From: Cryobacterium suzukii
GTDB lineage: Bacteria; Actinomycetota; Actinomycetes; Actinomycetales; Microbacteriaceae
Length of the DNA: 64,000 nt
Assembly: GCF_004403185.1 (NCBI RefSeq)
Contig: NZ_SOHJ01000014.1
Location: forward strand, 1-64,000
Reading direction: 5' to 3'
Part shown: piece by piece, positions 7,890 to 17,055 of the stretch
Layout of the letters: every line of letters starts with the position of its first letter
How positions within the stretch are numbered: the stretch's first letter is position 1
The notes under the pieces: model-generated
Seen by the model: the letters and a program-made list of their open reading frames with translations, nothing else
Told to the model about the DNA's origin: nothing
Databases searched by the model: none
Position numbers and translations under genes: made by a program

Positions 7890-8885
7890 ATGGATCTAGA
7901 CGCTTACACGGCCGCGCATCGCGCCGACTGGGACCGCCTGACCGAGCTCGGGGCCCGGCGGGCACTGAACGGTGCCGAATCCGACGAACTCATCGAGCGC
8001 TATCAGGCCGGTGCCACCCAGCTCTCAGCGATCAAGTCGACTGCCGGGTCGACTCTCGAAGGTGACCGGCTGTCGGTCGGCCTCTCTCGCGCCAGGCTGC
8101 GTTTCACCGGGGTGAGTGCCAATGTGTTGGCGCAAATTCCGCGTTTTTTCGTTGCCCAGCTGCCGGCGGCTCTCTATCGGCTGCGCTGGCTCACCCTCGC
8201 GGTCGCCGTGGTCACTTTTGTGGTCGCGGGACTGTACGCGGTGTGGGCCTACAACGATAAAGAAGTGCTCGCGAATCTGGGAACGGAGGCCCAACTCGCT
8301 CAGCTGGCCAACGAGGACTTCGTCGGCTATTACTCGGCGAACCCTGCGGCGTCATTTACCGGATTTGTCTGGACGAACAATGCCTGGATCGCCGCACAGT
8401 GCATCGCCTTCGGCATCACCGGGGTCTATGTGCCGTTCATTATTCTTCAAAACGCCATGAGCATCGGCACCACAGCGGCCATTATGTTCGCCTACGACAA
8501 GGGCGACGTATTCTTTCTCTACATCGCTCCGCACGGGCTGCTCGAACTCACCGCCATCTTCGTGGCAGCGGCCGGTGGGCTGCTCATATTTTGGGCTTGG
8601 ATCGCCCCCGGCGCCCGCACCCGCGGGCAGGCACTCGCTGAAGACGGTCGCGCGCTGTTCACGGTGGCAATCGGTCTTGTCTTCGTACTGCTGGTCTCGG
8701 GCATCATCGAGGGATTCGTCACCTCGCAGCCATGGCCATGGCCGATCAAGATCGGTATCGGAGCCATCGCGCTCGGCGCATTTTTGACGTACATGATCGT
8801 GCTCGGCGGCCGCGCCACTCGCGCCGGTGAAACGGGCGACCTGAGCGAGTTTGAGGCCGGAAGCACCCGAATCTACGCTGCCTGA
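7890..8885 (+). CDS. SpoIIM-like (stage II sporulation protein M family) membrane protein
   Basis: I chose the ATG at 7890 (MDLDAYTAAHRADWDRL) over a TTG nine bases earlier, because this opening is typical of the family; it gives 331 aa. A soluble N-terminal part of about 100 residues is followed by about five to six helices (first near 112-132), with the SpoIIM-type stretches TTAAIMFAYDKGD and IAPHGLLELTAIF. In non-sporulating actinobacteria this protein is of unknown role and travels with RDD, DUF58 and MoxR genes. Only 17 bases separate its start from the divergent RDD start, so promoters must overlap coding sequence or the mRNAs be nearly leaderless. Confidence 0.87.
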   Translation: MDLDAYTAAHRADWDRLTELGARRALNGAESDELIERYQAGATQLSAIKSTAGSTLEGDRLSVGLSRARLRFTGVSANVLAQIPRFFVAQLPAALYRLRWLTLAVAVVTFVVAGLYAVWAYNDKEVLANLGTEAQLAQLANEDFVGYYSANPAASFTGFVWTNNAWIAAQCIAFGITGVYVPFIILQNAMSIGTTAAIMFAYDKGDVFFLYIAPHGLLELTAIFVAAAGGLLIFWAWIAPGARTRGQALAEDGRALFTVAIGLVFVLLVSGIIEGFVTSQPWPWPIKIGIGAIALGAFLTYMIVLGGRATRAGETGDLSEFEAGSTRIYAA

Positions 8886-8987
8886 TGCCCCGACTGCCGT
8901 GACCTGACACGGTCGTTTCTGGCGGTCTCCACGGTCTCGACCAGTGCAGCGGTTCTCACGCAGGCGGTTCGAGCAGCAGTCGGAACG

Positions 8988-10295
8988 TTAGAGCCGGCCG
9001 GCAGCCTTCAGGGCGATGTAGCGGTCGGCCAGAGCCGGCGGGAGCTGCGCGGGCGAGGCGGTGACAACATCCGCTCCCAGCCGGCGGATAGCGGCCGATA
9101 CGCGTGCCACGTCGAGCAGGGCCCGTTCCGCCGCCGCCGCCCGGTAAATCTCGTCGCGACCGCCGCGGGCGGCTGCGGCGAGCACGGTGGCAGGGTCGAG
9201 TACGGAAGCCACGACGACCGTGTGCCGTTTGGTGAGTTGGGGCAGCACCGACAGCAGCCCGGTCGACGCACCCGCGGCGTCGACCGAGGTGAGCACCACG
9301 ACCAGGGCATGCTGGCTCGTGATGGACCGCACCTGCCCGGGAACGGCGGCCCAGTCCATCTCGATAAGTTCCGGCTCGATCAGGGCCATCGAATCGACCA
9401 TCTGCGAGAGCAGAGCGGCTCCGCTTGCCCCCTGCACACGCCCGCGTACCCGGCGATCGAACGCGAGAAAGTCCACTCGGTCGCCGGCAACCGAGGTGAG
9501 CGCGGCGAGCAGCAGAGAAGCCTCGAAGGCGGTGTCGAGGCGTGGCTCGTTATCGACCCGCGCCGCCGAGGTGCGACCGGTATCGAGCAGAATGACGACG
9601 CGGCGATCGCGCTCCGGGCGCCAGGTGCGCACCATCACATCATTGCGCCTGGCAGTGGCGCGCCAGTCGATCGAGCGCACGTCGTCGCCGCGCACGTATT
9701 CGCGCAACGAATCGAACTCGGTGCCCGGCCCGCGCACCATCACGCTCGTGCGTCCGTCGAGCTCCTTGAGTCGCGTAATTCTCGAGGGCAGGTGTTTACG
9801 GGCGTGAAAGGGCGGCAGTACCCGGATGCGCCCCGGCGCGTTCAGCGTGGCCTGGCGGTTCCACAGGCCAAGCGGTCCGCGCGAGCGCACCGTCACCTGT
9901 TCAACCCGTCGTTCGCCGCGTCGAAACGGTGTGAGCGTGAGCGAGACGAGCCGCCGTTCGCCGGACGGGATCACAACCCGGCTGCGATTGCGTCCGGCTC
10001 CCGCCGACGGCTGCCAGGCATCCCTCACCACGCCGACCAGGCGGCGGCGTCCGGTGTTGGTGAGGTATAGCTCGCTTGTGACGGATTCTCCGAGTCGAAC
10101 CCGGGCGGGCAGCATCCGTTCGACCGTCACTGCACGCGGAGACGCCGCCAACGCGAGGTCAAGGCCGCCAAGCACGAACACCAGCAGCAGCCAGAGAACG
10201 AGAACGCCGGTGGCGGTAACGGGATCGAGCCCGAACAGCACGATAGGCACCACCCCGAGGGCGAGGAGAAGAACGAACCGTCCGCTGAGCGTCAT
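8988..10295 (-). CDS. DUF58 domain-containing protein
   Basis: This 435-aa protein has two N-terminal membrane helices (about 7-22 and 28-50), a beta-rich middle, and the DUF58 signature at about 192-241. That signature includes EFDSLREYVRGDDVRSIDWR followed by VILLDTGRTSA, a strand resembling the start of a von Willebrand A fold. DUF58 proteins are the usual partners of MoxR AAA+ ATPases. The start is two bases from the moxR stop, and the gene is in the same minus-strand operon. By analogy it may be the substrate- or metal-binding partner of the ATPase; this is not proven for any close homologue that I can name. Confidence 0.9.
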   Translation of the reverse strand: MTLSGRFVLLLALGVVPIVLFGLDPVTATGVLVLWLLLVFVLGGLDLALAASPRAVTVERMLPARVRLGESVTSELYLTNTGRRRLVGVVRDAWQPSAGAGRNRSRVVIPSGERRLVSLTLTPFRRGERRVEQVTVRSRGPLGLWNRQATLNAPGRIRVLPPFHARKHLPSRITRLKELDGRTSVMVRGPGTEFDSLREYVRGDDVRSIDWRATARRNDVMVRTWRPERDRRVVILLDTGRTSAARVDNEPRLDTAFEASLLLAALTSVAGDRVDFLAFDRRVRGRVQGASGAALLSQMVDSMALIEPELIEMDWAAVPGQVRSITSQHALVVVLTSVDAAGASTGLLSVLPQLTKRHTVVVASVLDPATVLAAAARGGRDEIYRAAAAERALLDVARVSAAIRRLGADVVTASPAQLPPALADRYIALKAAGRL

Positions 10296-10297
10296 CG

Positions 10298-11320
10298 TTA
10301 GATCGGAACCTGAACCTGCTGCAGCACACCGCGCAGAATGGCATCCACCGAGACACCTTCGAGTTCTGCCTCCGGGCGCAGCTGCACGCGGTGTCGCCAG
10401 ACCGGCAACGCCATCGCCTGCACGTGATCGGGCGTGATCGAGGCGTAGCCACTCAGCCAGGCCCAGGCTTTGGTGGCGGCGAGCAGCGCGGTCGTTCCGC
10501 GGGGACTGACACCGAGCTTGACCGAGGGACTCGTGCGCGTGGCGCGGGCCAGGTCGACGATGTAGGCGAGCACATCCGCACTCGAACCGACCCTCGACAC
10601 GGCGGCCTGCGCCGCGGCGAGTTCGGCCGCGCCGAGCACCGCGCTCACACCGGCCCCGGCCAGGTCGCGCGGGTTGAAGCCGGCGGCGTGGCGGCGCAGC
10701 ACCTCTATCTCATCGACCCGCTGGGGGACTTCGAGCACGAGCTTGAGCAGAAACCGGTCCAGCTGCGCCTCCGGCAGCGTGTAGGTGCCCTCGTACTCGA
10801 TCGGGTTCATGGTCGCCGCCACGATGAACGGCTCCGGCAGCGTTAGCGATTCGCCGTCAACGCTGACCTGGCGTTCTTCCATGGCCTCCAGCAGTGCGGA
10901 CTGCGTCTTCGGCGGCGTGCGGTTGATCTCGTCGGCAAGCATGATGTTGGTGAACACCGGGCCCTGCCGAAACTCAAACTCGCCCGCACGGGCATCGTAG
11001 ATGAGCGACCCGGTCACGTCCCCTGGCATCAGGTCGGGCGTGAACTGGATGCGCTTAGTGTCGAGGCTCAGCGCGTGGCTGAGCGTGCGCACGAGCAGCG
11101 TTTTGGCCACTCCTGGCACACCCTCGAGCAGCACGTGGCCGCGCGCGAGCAGCGCGATGATCAGCCCGGTCACCGCGCCGTCCTGCCCGACGACCGCCTT
11201 ACCGACCTCGGAGCGCACCCGGTTGAGTGCGGCCCGAAGCGCGGCGGCATCCTCTGCGGTCGAGGGCGCCGCGGCAGCGACTGAGTCGGCGGGCGTGAGT
11301 GGGGTGGCAGGAGTCGTCAT
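10298..11320 (-). CDS. moxR: MoxR-family AAA+ ATPase
   Basis: The 340-aa length is normal for MoxR. Walker A is GVPGVAKT (67-74) and Walker B is NIMLADEINR (125-134). The sensor-1 region VAATMNPIEYEG is visible, followed by the AAA_lid domain. The first 25 residues are low complexity (Ala, Thr, Pro). MoxR ATPases act as chaperones that remodel or load cofactors into partner proteins, usually with VWA or DUF58 partners encoded beside them. Its start overlaps the DUF4350 stop by four bases. It is transcribed with DUF58, DUF4350, DUF4129 and the polytopic protein at 13358-14524. Confidence 0.93.
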   Translation of the reverse strand: MTTPATPLTPADSVAAAAPSTAEDAAALRAALNRVRSEVGKAVVGQDGAVTGLIIALLARGHVLLEGVPGVAKTLLVRTLSHALSLDTKRIQFTPDLMPGDVTGSLIYDARAGEFEFRQGPVFTNIMLADEINRTPPKTQSALLEAMEERQVSVDGESLTLPEPFIVAATMNPIEYEGTYTLPEAQLDRFLLKLVLEVPQRVDEIEVLRRHAAGFNPRDLAGAGVSAVLGAAELAAAQAAVSRVGSSADVLAYIVDLARATRTSPSVKLGVSPRGTTALLAATKAWAWLSGYASITPDHVQAMALPVWRHRVQLRPEAELEGVSVDAILRGVLQQVQVPI

Positions 11321-12645
11321 GGGTCCATTCTTTCGGCTGGAGGGGGTGGTAATTCACCAGAAACGGATGTTGACGCCCGAGCAGCCGGCGCGGACCCGGG
11401 GCGCACAGCCTGACCGGTCGCGTGTTCGAGAGCCTGTAAAGCGTCGGAGAGTGCCATCAGCTGCGCGTCGGATTCGGGGATCGCGCCCACCAACACTCGC
11501 CGCACCTCGTCGGGAGCGCGACCGGTGAAATGGGCGACCGAGCCGATGACCTCCTCCAAGTGTGCGAGGCGGCCCAGACCGACAGCCAGGGCGAGTCGCT
11601 GCACAGCGCCGACCCGCAGGGCGTCCAGCGCCCTCAGCCTGGCATTGCTGCGCGCGTACAACCGGGCGCGACCCTCCATTGTCTCGCTCGCTTTCACCGT
11701 GACCGGCAGGTTCTCGGCCACGAGCGGTCCGAACCGCGCGGCCCGCCAGATCGCGGCGGCGACAGCGACGAGCATGAGCAGAACGAGCACGGGGGTGACC
11801 CAGCCGGGCGTCAACTCGGCCAGTGACGGGGGCCCGGTGCGGGGCAGATCGGCCAGAGTCGGCAGGTACCAGACCAGCGAGTCGCTCGGCCCCAGCAGCC
11901 CCAGTGCGAGCGCAGCATTACCGTAGTCAGCGATGTTCTCATTATTGAACAGGCGTGCGTCAGGAACGAGGGAGATGATCCCGCCGGTCGTGTCGTTCTG
12001 CACCTGAACCAGCGAGAAGGTCGTGGTGCCGCTGGCAAAACAGCCGGTGAGGAGCGGATGCGCGCTCCCGGACGGAATGGACAGGGTGTCCCCGCCCGGC
12101 GACAGCGCCTCGGCTCGATTCGCGGCCGGCACCGAGCAGTCAGCCGCGAGAATGTCGGATTCGGACACGCCGCCGAAGCCTACAGTCGGGGCCAGCGCCT
12201 GAAGGGTCAGAAAATCGGGTGCCACGACAACGGTGTGCGCGGCGAGGTCGCCCAGTTCGCTCAGCTGGGTCTGGTCGAGGTAGCTGTTCTCGTCATACAG
12301 GAACACGGTTGAATCCGTTCCGACCGCGGCCCGCACCTCGGCCAGGGAACTGGCGAGCGTCACGGTGACGCCCTGCTGGCGAAGCACCTCGACGAGCGCC
12401 ATCGAGCCGGTCGGAGCAACGTTGTCCCCGGCGAGCGCCCGGCCAGCAGCCTGGCTGCCGCCGGACACGAGCACGGCGACAATCGCGACGGCCAGAATGC
12501 AGGCGGCGGCGATCACCCAGAACGAGGATCGGGCCAGCAAAGCGCGGAGGGTCGGGGTAGCCACGGTCGTGCCGCCCACAGCACCGGCGGCCGCACCGCC
12601 CACGTGAGCAGGAGCATCCGTTTGGGAACCGAGCGTTGCGCTCAT
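11317..12645 (-). CDS. DUF4350 domain-containing membrane protein
   Basis: This 442-aa protein has one N-terminal helix (about 41-62), an extracytoplasmic domain of about 220 residues, a second helix (about 283-305), then a cytoplasmic C-terminal part. The extracytoplasmic domain carries the DUF4350 pattern: NVAPTGSMALVEVLRQQGV, then FLYDENSYLDQTQL, and later IPSGSAHPLL. DUF4350 has a glutamine-amidotransferase-like fold according to family descriptions; catalytic function is unknown. It overlaps moxR and the DUF4129 gene by four bases on each side, so tight co-expression is likely. Confidence 0.85.
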   Translation of the reverse strand: MSATLGSQTDAPAHVGGAAAGAVGGTTVATPTLRALLARSSFWVIAAACILAVAIVAVLVSGGSQAAGRALAGDNVAPTGSMALVEVLRQQGVTVTLASSLAEVRAAVGTDSTVFLYDENSYLDQTQLSELGDLAAHTVVVAPDFLTLQALAPTVGFGGVSESDILAADCSVPAANRAEALSPGGDTLSIPSGSAHPLLTGCFASGTTTFSLVQVQNDTTGGIISLVPDARLFNNENIADYGNAALALGLLGPSDSLVWYLPTLADLPRTGPPSLAELTPGWVTPVLVLLMLVAVAAAIWRAARFGPLVAENLPVTVKASETMEGRARLYARSNARLRALDALRVGAVQRLALAVGLGRLAHLEEVIGSVAHFTGRAPDEVRRVLVGAIPESDAQLMALSDALQALEHATGQAVRPGSAPAARASTSVSGELPPPPAERMDP

Positions 12646-13361
12646 GACCGACCCGCCTCGGTCAGGGGGGCGAGCGTGGCGGGCGCCGCAGCCCGCAATT
12701 CGGCCTCGAGGGCGGCGAGGCCACGGTAGTCGGGCTCGAGACCGGCCTGTTCGAGGTAGCGCACCCGGTCAAAGATGTCTGCAGCGAGGGCCAGGGCCGG
12801 GCCGTGGGTCGGAAAGGCGAGCTGAGCGCGGGCAGCGAAATCATGCGCGGTCGTGCCGGGCGTGACCGAGACCACCGTGCGTTCAGCCAGGCCGCGGGCC
12901 AGGGCGCGAAAAATCTCCTCGCAGGCCAGGCTCCAGTCGCCGCGACTGGCCGCCGCGTCGGCCGCCGTGCGCATCTCGGAGCTGCTGCGCTGGTCGATCG
13001 TGCCGAACAGGTCCAGGGCCGCCCGGCGGCGCCTGGCGAGTTTGGGCGCGCCAAAGAGCAACCAGCCCGCCACGAGCGCCGCGAGCACCAGCACGGCCGC
13101 GACGATCGGCACCCAGCCCGCCAGACTGTCATCGCCGCTGCCAACGAGTGAGGTGAGCCAGTCGAGAAAAGCCTGGGACGCCCGGTCGAACCAGGTCGGC
13201 CGGGCCGCTGCGTACGGGGCCTTCGCGAGTTCTTCGCGCAGCCATTGGCGGGCCTCTGGCGCGTCAGGAACCACCGGAACATCACGCGACACGCCGAACG
13301 TGAAGCGGTCACGCAGCGATCCGCCCGCGGATCCGAGCTGTGCCAGGCCCACTTCGGTCAT
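12642..13361 (-). CDS. DUF4129 domain-containing protein
   Basis: This 239-aa protein has an N-terminal soluble part with RQWLREELAKAPYAAARPTW, one membrane helix (about 85-105), then a cytoplasmic DUF4129 helical region. In that region RRAALDLFGTIDQRSSSEMR and VSVTPGTTAHDFAARAQLAF are visible. DUF4129 occurs in transglutaminase-like and MoxR-linked operons and has no established role. It overlaps both neighbours by four bases. Confidence 0.83.
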   Translation of the reverse strand: MTEVGLAQLGSAGGSLRDRFTFGVSRDVPVVPDAPEARQWLREELAKAPYAAARPTWFDRASQAFLDWLTSLVGSGDDSLAGWVPIVAAVLVLAALVAGWLLFGAPKLARRRRAALDLFGTIDQRSSSEMRTAADAAASRGDWSLACEEIFRALARGLAERTVVSVTPGTTAHDFAARAQLAFPTHGPALALAADIFDRVRYLEQAGLEPDYRGLAALEAELRAAAPATLAPLTEAGRS

Positions 13362-14524
13362 GCTGCCGAGTATCCGCCGAAAGCGATCGGCGCCAGATAC
13401 GGGTCGGGCACCTCGCCGCCCTGGGCGACCGATTCGACGTAGCGGGCCAGCTCAAGATCGAGGCCTTCCTTGCGCATGCGCAGGTCGAGGTAGACCAGCG
13501 CTACCGCCGCCGACTGCACGACGGCCGCCACGGCCGCGACGGGAATGGCGATAATCAGGCTGACGACGGTGATGATGATGGACGATTGCTCCATGAACGC
13601 CCCTGCCGGGTCGACGAGCGCAGTACCGATTCCCATGAGCAGCGACACGGGAATGCTGATGATCTGGCTGATCACCTGCACGATCACGGTGACCAGCAGC
13701 AGAACGCCCAGGGTACGCCAGAAATAGCCGCGCGTTAGCGACCACGACCGAATAACGGATGCCCGCAGGCCCAGCTTCTCCAGCACGATCAGGCTAGGGA
13801 CAACACTGGTTTTGGTGTACAGGAATGCGCTCGTGGCAGCGAACAGCAGACCGCCGAAGACGCCGATGAGAACGCCGGCGACGAGGCCGGCGGCACCGCC
13901 GACACTGATCAGCAGCACGACGATCCCGGCGAGCACGGCCACTCCGACGAGCAGCGCACCGCTCAGCATCAGGGTCCACAGGGTCAGGGGCCAGAGACGA
14001 GTCGCCGCCCGGCGCCACAGAGCGCCGAGCCGTAGTTTCTCTCCGAGGGTGGCGCGGGCCACCTCGACCACGATGACGGCCTGCAACAGCGCAGAAGCGA
14101 TGAGCGACAGGGCGATCGGAATGATGGCGGACAGCAAGCCGGCCAGCACCGAGCCGGCCGTGACGGCATCCTTTTGGTCGAGTGGTGCGCTGTCAATGCG
14201 GTCAAGAGCCCAGAATGTGACGAGCCCGACGATCATCACGGTGACGAACATAATCACCGCCTGCACGATCAGGCCGCTGCCGAAGGTCGCCTTCGGATTG
14301 CGGCGCAAGACTTGGAAAGACGCGCCGAGCAGCGTACCGAACCCGATCGGCCGCAATGGAATGAGTCCCGGCTTGGGCGGAGGCGCCCAGCCCTGCCCTG
14401 GATTGCCGCCCGCGAACGGTCCGTTCGGGTGCGACGCGCCCGGATAGGGCGAGGACGGCGCCGCGAAGTCCCCGTAGCGCGGTGGAACGGGGGCGTCGGG
14501 GGCTTGCCAGGGGTCTGTCACCAT
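13358..14524 (-). CDS. Polytopic membrane protein, GPDPase-membrane-domain-like
   Basis: This is the first gene of the five-gene MoxR operon, 388 aa. Residues 1-55 are Pro/Gly-rich and likely disordered. After that come about six hydrophobic segments, with LRPIGFGTLLGASFQVLRRN at the start of the membrane part. That feature is typical of proteins annotated as glycerophosphoryl diester phosphodiesterase membrane domain proteins. No phosphodiesterase catalytic domain is present, so no enzymatic role is implied. It may be the membrane anchor of the MoxR assembly (inference). Confidence 0.75.
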   Translation of the reverse strand: MVTDPWQAPDAPVPPRYGDFAAPSSPYPGASHPNGPFAGGNPGQGWAPPPKPGLIPLRPIGFGTLLGASFQVLRRNPKATFGSGLIVQAVIMFVTVMIVGLVTFWALDRIDSAPLDQKDAVTAGSVLAGLLSAIIPIALSLIASALLQAVIVVEVARATLGEKLRLGALWRRAATRLWPLTLWTLMLSGALLVGVAVLAGIVVLLISVGGAAGLVAGVLIGVFGGLLFAATSAFLYTKTSVVPSLIVLEKLGLRASVIRSWSLTRGYFWRTLGVLLLVTVIVQVISQIISIPVSLLMGIGTALVDPAGAFMEQSSIIITVVSLIIAIPVAAVAAVVQSAAVALVYLDLRMRKEGLDLELARYVESVAQGGEVPDPYLAPIAFGGYSAA

Positions 14525-14677
14525 TCAATGCTGGCACAGGTCGATCGAGAAATGCGCTCGCAGGCACTCTGTCAGCACGCTCGGCTACTCTTATGCCAGA
14601 CTTTGCCGTACTCATCGGGCAATCTGCTGAGCGAACGACATCAGAACACTCGTGACTTACGTTCTGGAAAGAGACCC

Positions 14678-15358
14678 ATGACTGCACGCATTTTGGTTAT
14701 CGACGACGATACCGCCCTGTCCGAGATGATCGGCATCGTTTTGCAAGGCGAGGGATTCACTCCGGGTTTTTGTGCCGATGGATCGCTCGCCCTCGAGACG
14801 TTTCGTATCGAGAAGCCCGACCTGGTCTTGCTTGACCTCATGCTGCCCGGCCTCGACGGCATCGAAGTGTGCCGGCTGATCCGCGCAGAATCGGGGGTGC
14901 CGATCATCATGCTCACCGCCCGGTCTGACACCACAGACGTGGTCAAGGGGCTCGAGTCCGGTGCCGACGACTACATGGTGAAGCCGTTCAACCCCAAGGA
15001 ACTCGTCGCCCGCATTCGCACCCGCTTGCGCCCGCCGGCCGCCGACGGCGCACTTGCCCTGCACATCGGTGACCTCGTGGTGAACGCAGTGGGCCACGAA
15101 GTCACCAGAGGAACGGCCGCGATCAACCTCACGCCGCTCGAATTCGACCTGCTGCTGGCCCTCGCCTCCAAACCCCAGCAGGTCTTCACCCGCGAAATGT
15201 TGCTGGAGCAGGTCTGGGGTTACCACTACAAGGCGGACACCCGGCTCGTGAACGTGCACGTGCAGCGGCTGAGAGCCAAGGTCGAGCACGATCCCGACAA
15301 TCCCAAGATCGTCATGACGGTGCGCGGCGTCGGCTATCGCGCCGGTGCGGTCAGCTAG
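14678..15358 (+). CDS. mtrA: DNA-binding response regulator MtrA
   Basis: The product is 226 aa, of the OmpR/PhoB family. The receiver domain (about 1-115) has the acidic pocket Asp9-Asp10-Asp11, the phosphoacceptor Asp53 in LLDLMLPG, Thr80 and Lys102. The winged-helix domain (about 130-225) ends VRGVGYRAGAVS. A much longer upstream extension of the frame is not credible; the ATG has GGAAAGAG before it. MtrA in mycobacteria and corynebacteria controls cell division and wall genes and, when phosphorylated by MtrB, links replication to the envelope. mtrB and lpqB follow. Confidence 0.95.
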   Translation: MTARILVIDDDTALSEMIGIVLQGEGFTPGFCADGSLALETFRIEKPDLVLLDLMLPGLDGIEVCRLIRAESGVPIIMLTARSDTTDVVKGLESGADDYMVKPFNPKELVARIRTRLRPPAADGALALHIGDLVVNAVGHEVTRGTAAINLTPLEFDLLLALASKPQQVFTREMLLEQVWGYHYKADTRLVNVHVQRLRAKVEHDPDNPKIVMTVRGVGYRAGAVS

Positions 15359-15414
15359 AGACCCCCGACCCCGATGTCCAACCGGCGACACCCGCTGAAA
15401 CGGTCTCCCAAACC

Positions 15415-17055
15415 GTGCCACAGCTGACCTATCGGAGCAGGCCACGCAACTGGCCGAGGCTCGTGCGCGCGTCGTGGCGTTCGTCCCTGCAATTTCGGAC
15501 GGTGACGGTTTCGGTCGCGCTTTCCGGGCTGGCCATTCTGATCGTGGGGGTGTACATGTCGGTCAGCATCGGTAATGACCTGTTTCAGTCGCGGCTCAGC
15601 CAGGTCCTGCTCGAATCAGACCGTGCAACCAGTGCCGCGCAAAGCCTCTTCGATTCCTCCGATGCCACCGACCGGGTAGCGGTGCAGAATTTGCTCAGTT
15701 CGGCCCGCACCTCGATCTCCGCTGCCTCGTCGAGCCGACTGGTCGCCGTGCTGCGGGTACCTGGCCAGGATCCGTCGACCGTTGCACCGCTCGATTCGTC
15801 GACGTTTGGGCAATCGACCGGTGTGATCGGCGCCGACCTGCGCACCGAGGTGCAGGCGAACGACGGTGATCAGTTTTGGCAGTCCGTCACCCTGATCGGT
15901 GACGAGGCCACGACCATTCCCGGCATCGTAGTCGGGTCGCAGATCACGGTTCCCGTGGCCGGCCGTTACGAGCTGTACATTGCCTACAGTCTGCAGGATT
16001 CCGAAGCGACGCTGCTCTTCGTGCAGCAGACGCTCGGGGTGGCCGGCGTCGCCCTCGTGCTGCTGATCGGGGCCGTATCGTGGATCGTCGTGCGCTTCGT
16101 CGTCACTCCGTTGCGGGTGGCCGCCGAGACGAGCCAGAAACTTGCCTCCGGCGACCTGGAAGTGCGCATTCCCGAGAAAGGCGAAGACGTCATCGCCACG
16201 CTTGCCCGCTCGTTCAACGGCATGGCCGACAGCTTGCAGAGCCAGATTCGTGAGCTCGCCGACCTATCCGAGGTACAACAACGTTTTGTGTCGGATGTCT
16301 CGCACGAATTGCGAACGCCGCTCACGACCATCCGCTTGGCCGGCGATGTGCTGTACGACCAGCGGGCGACATTTCCGCCAGCCACCGGTCGCACCGCTGA
16401 GCTGCTGCACACCCAGGTGGAACGCTTTGAGTTGCTGTTGAGTGACCTGCTTGAAATCAGCCGGTACGACGCCGGCTCGGTGGACCTCGAGAGTGAACCG
16501 ACGAACCTGGTCTATCTCGCCGAAGACGCCATCGACAGCCTGAGGTCACTGGCCGAGTCCAAGGGGAGTGACCTGCGGCTGGTAGCGCCGGGCGGGTACC
16601 TCAACGCCGACGTCGATCCGCGACGCATCCGGCGGGTTCTGCACAACCTCATAGGCAACGCCATCGAACACGGTGAAGGTAAACCCGTCGTGGTGTCAGT
16701 CGACAGCGACGCGAATGCGGTCGCACTCGCCGTGCGTGACTACGGGCTCGGCATGACCCAGGCCGAGGTCGCGCACGTGTTCGACCGGTTTTGGCGTGCT
16801 GATCCGTCTCGCCAACGCACCATCGGGGGCACTGGACTCGGACTGGCCATCTCGCGCGAAGACGCGAGCGTGCACAACGGCTGGCTACAGGTCTGGTCGA
16901 GTCCGGGCGAGGGATCGTGTTTTCGGCTGACCCTGCCACGCACAGCCGGAGCCACGCTGGAATCGTCCCCGATCCCATTGCCACCCGACGACGCCACGGC
17001 AGCGCTGGGCGAGGTCGGGCATGTGCCAGGAATGGGCGGAGGTCAGCATGACTGA
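15415..17055 (+). CDS. mtrB: Sensor histidine kinase MtrB
   Basis: A GTG start gives 546 aa. Transmembrane helices at about 29-52 and 205-230 enclose a sensor domain of about 150 residues outside the cell. They are followed by HAMP (about 228-280), a HisKA domain with phospho-His297 in SDVSHELRTPLTTIR, and HATPase_c with the N box HNLIGNAIEHGEG and G box GTGLGLAI. It phosphorylates MtrA, encoded 56 bases upstream. The 3' end overlaps lpqB by eight bases. The order mtrA-mtrB-lpqB is conserved in actinobacteria. Confidence 0.95.
   Translation: MPQLTYRSRPRNWPRLVRASWRSSLQFRTVTVSVALSGLAILIVGVYMSVSIGNDLFQSRLSQVLLESDRATSAAQSLFDSSDATDRVAVQNLLSSARTSISAASSSRLVAVLRVPGQDPSTVAPLDSSTFGQSTGVIGADLRTEVQANDGDQFWQSVTLIGDEATTIPGIVVGSQITVPVAGRYELYIAYSLQDSEATLLFVQQTLGVAGVALVLLIGAVSWIVVRFVVTPLRVAAETSQKLASGDLEVRIPEKGEDVIATLARSFNGMADSLQSQIRELADLSEVQQRFVSDVSHELRTPLTTIRLAGDVLYDQRATFPPATGRTAELLHTQVERFELLLSDLLEISRYDAGSVDLESEPTNLVYLAEDAIDSLRSLAESKGSDLRLVAPGGYLNADVDPRRIRRVLHNLIGNAIEHGEGKPVVVSVDSDANAVALAVRDYGLGMTQAEVAHVFDRFWRADPSRQRTIGGTGLGLAISREDASVHNGWLQVWSSPGEGSCFRLTLPRTAGATLESSPIPLPPDDATAALGEVGHVPGMGGGQHD

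Noticed and set aside
14174-14677. Extension of the mtrA frame far upstream
   Set aside because: It overlaps the opposite-strand membrane gene, has no family similarity, and mtrA has a good start at 14678.
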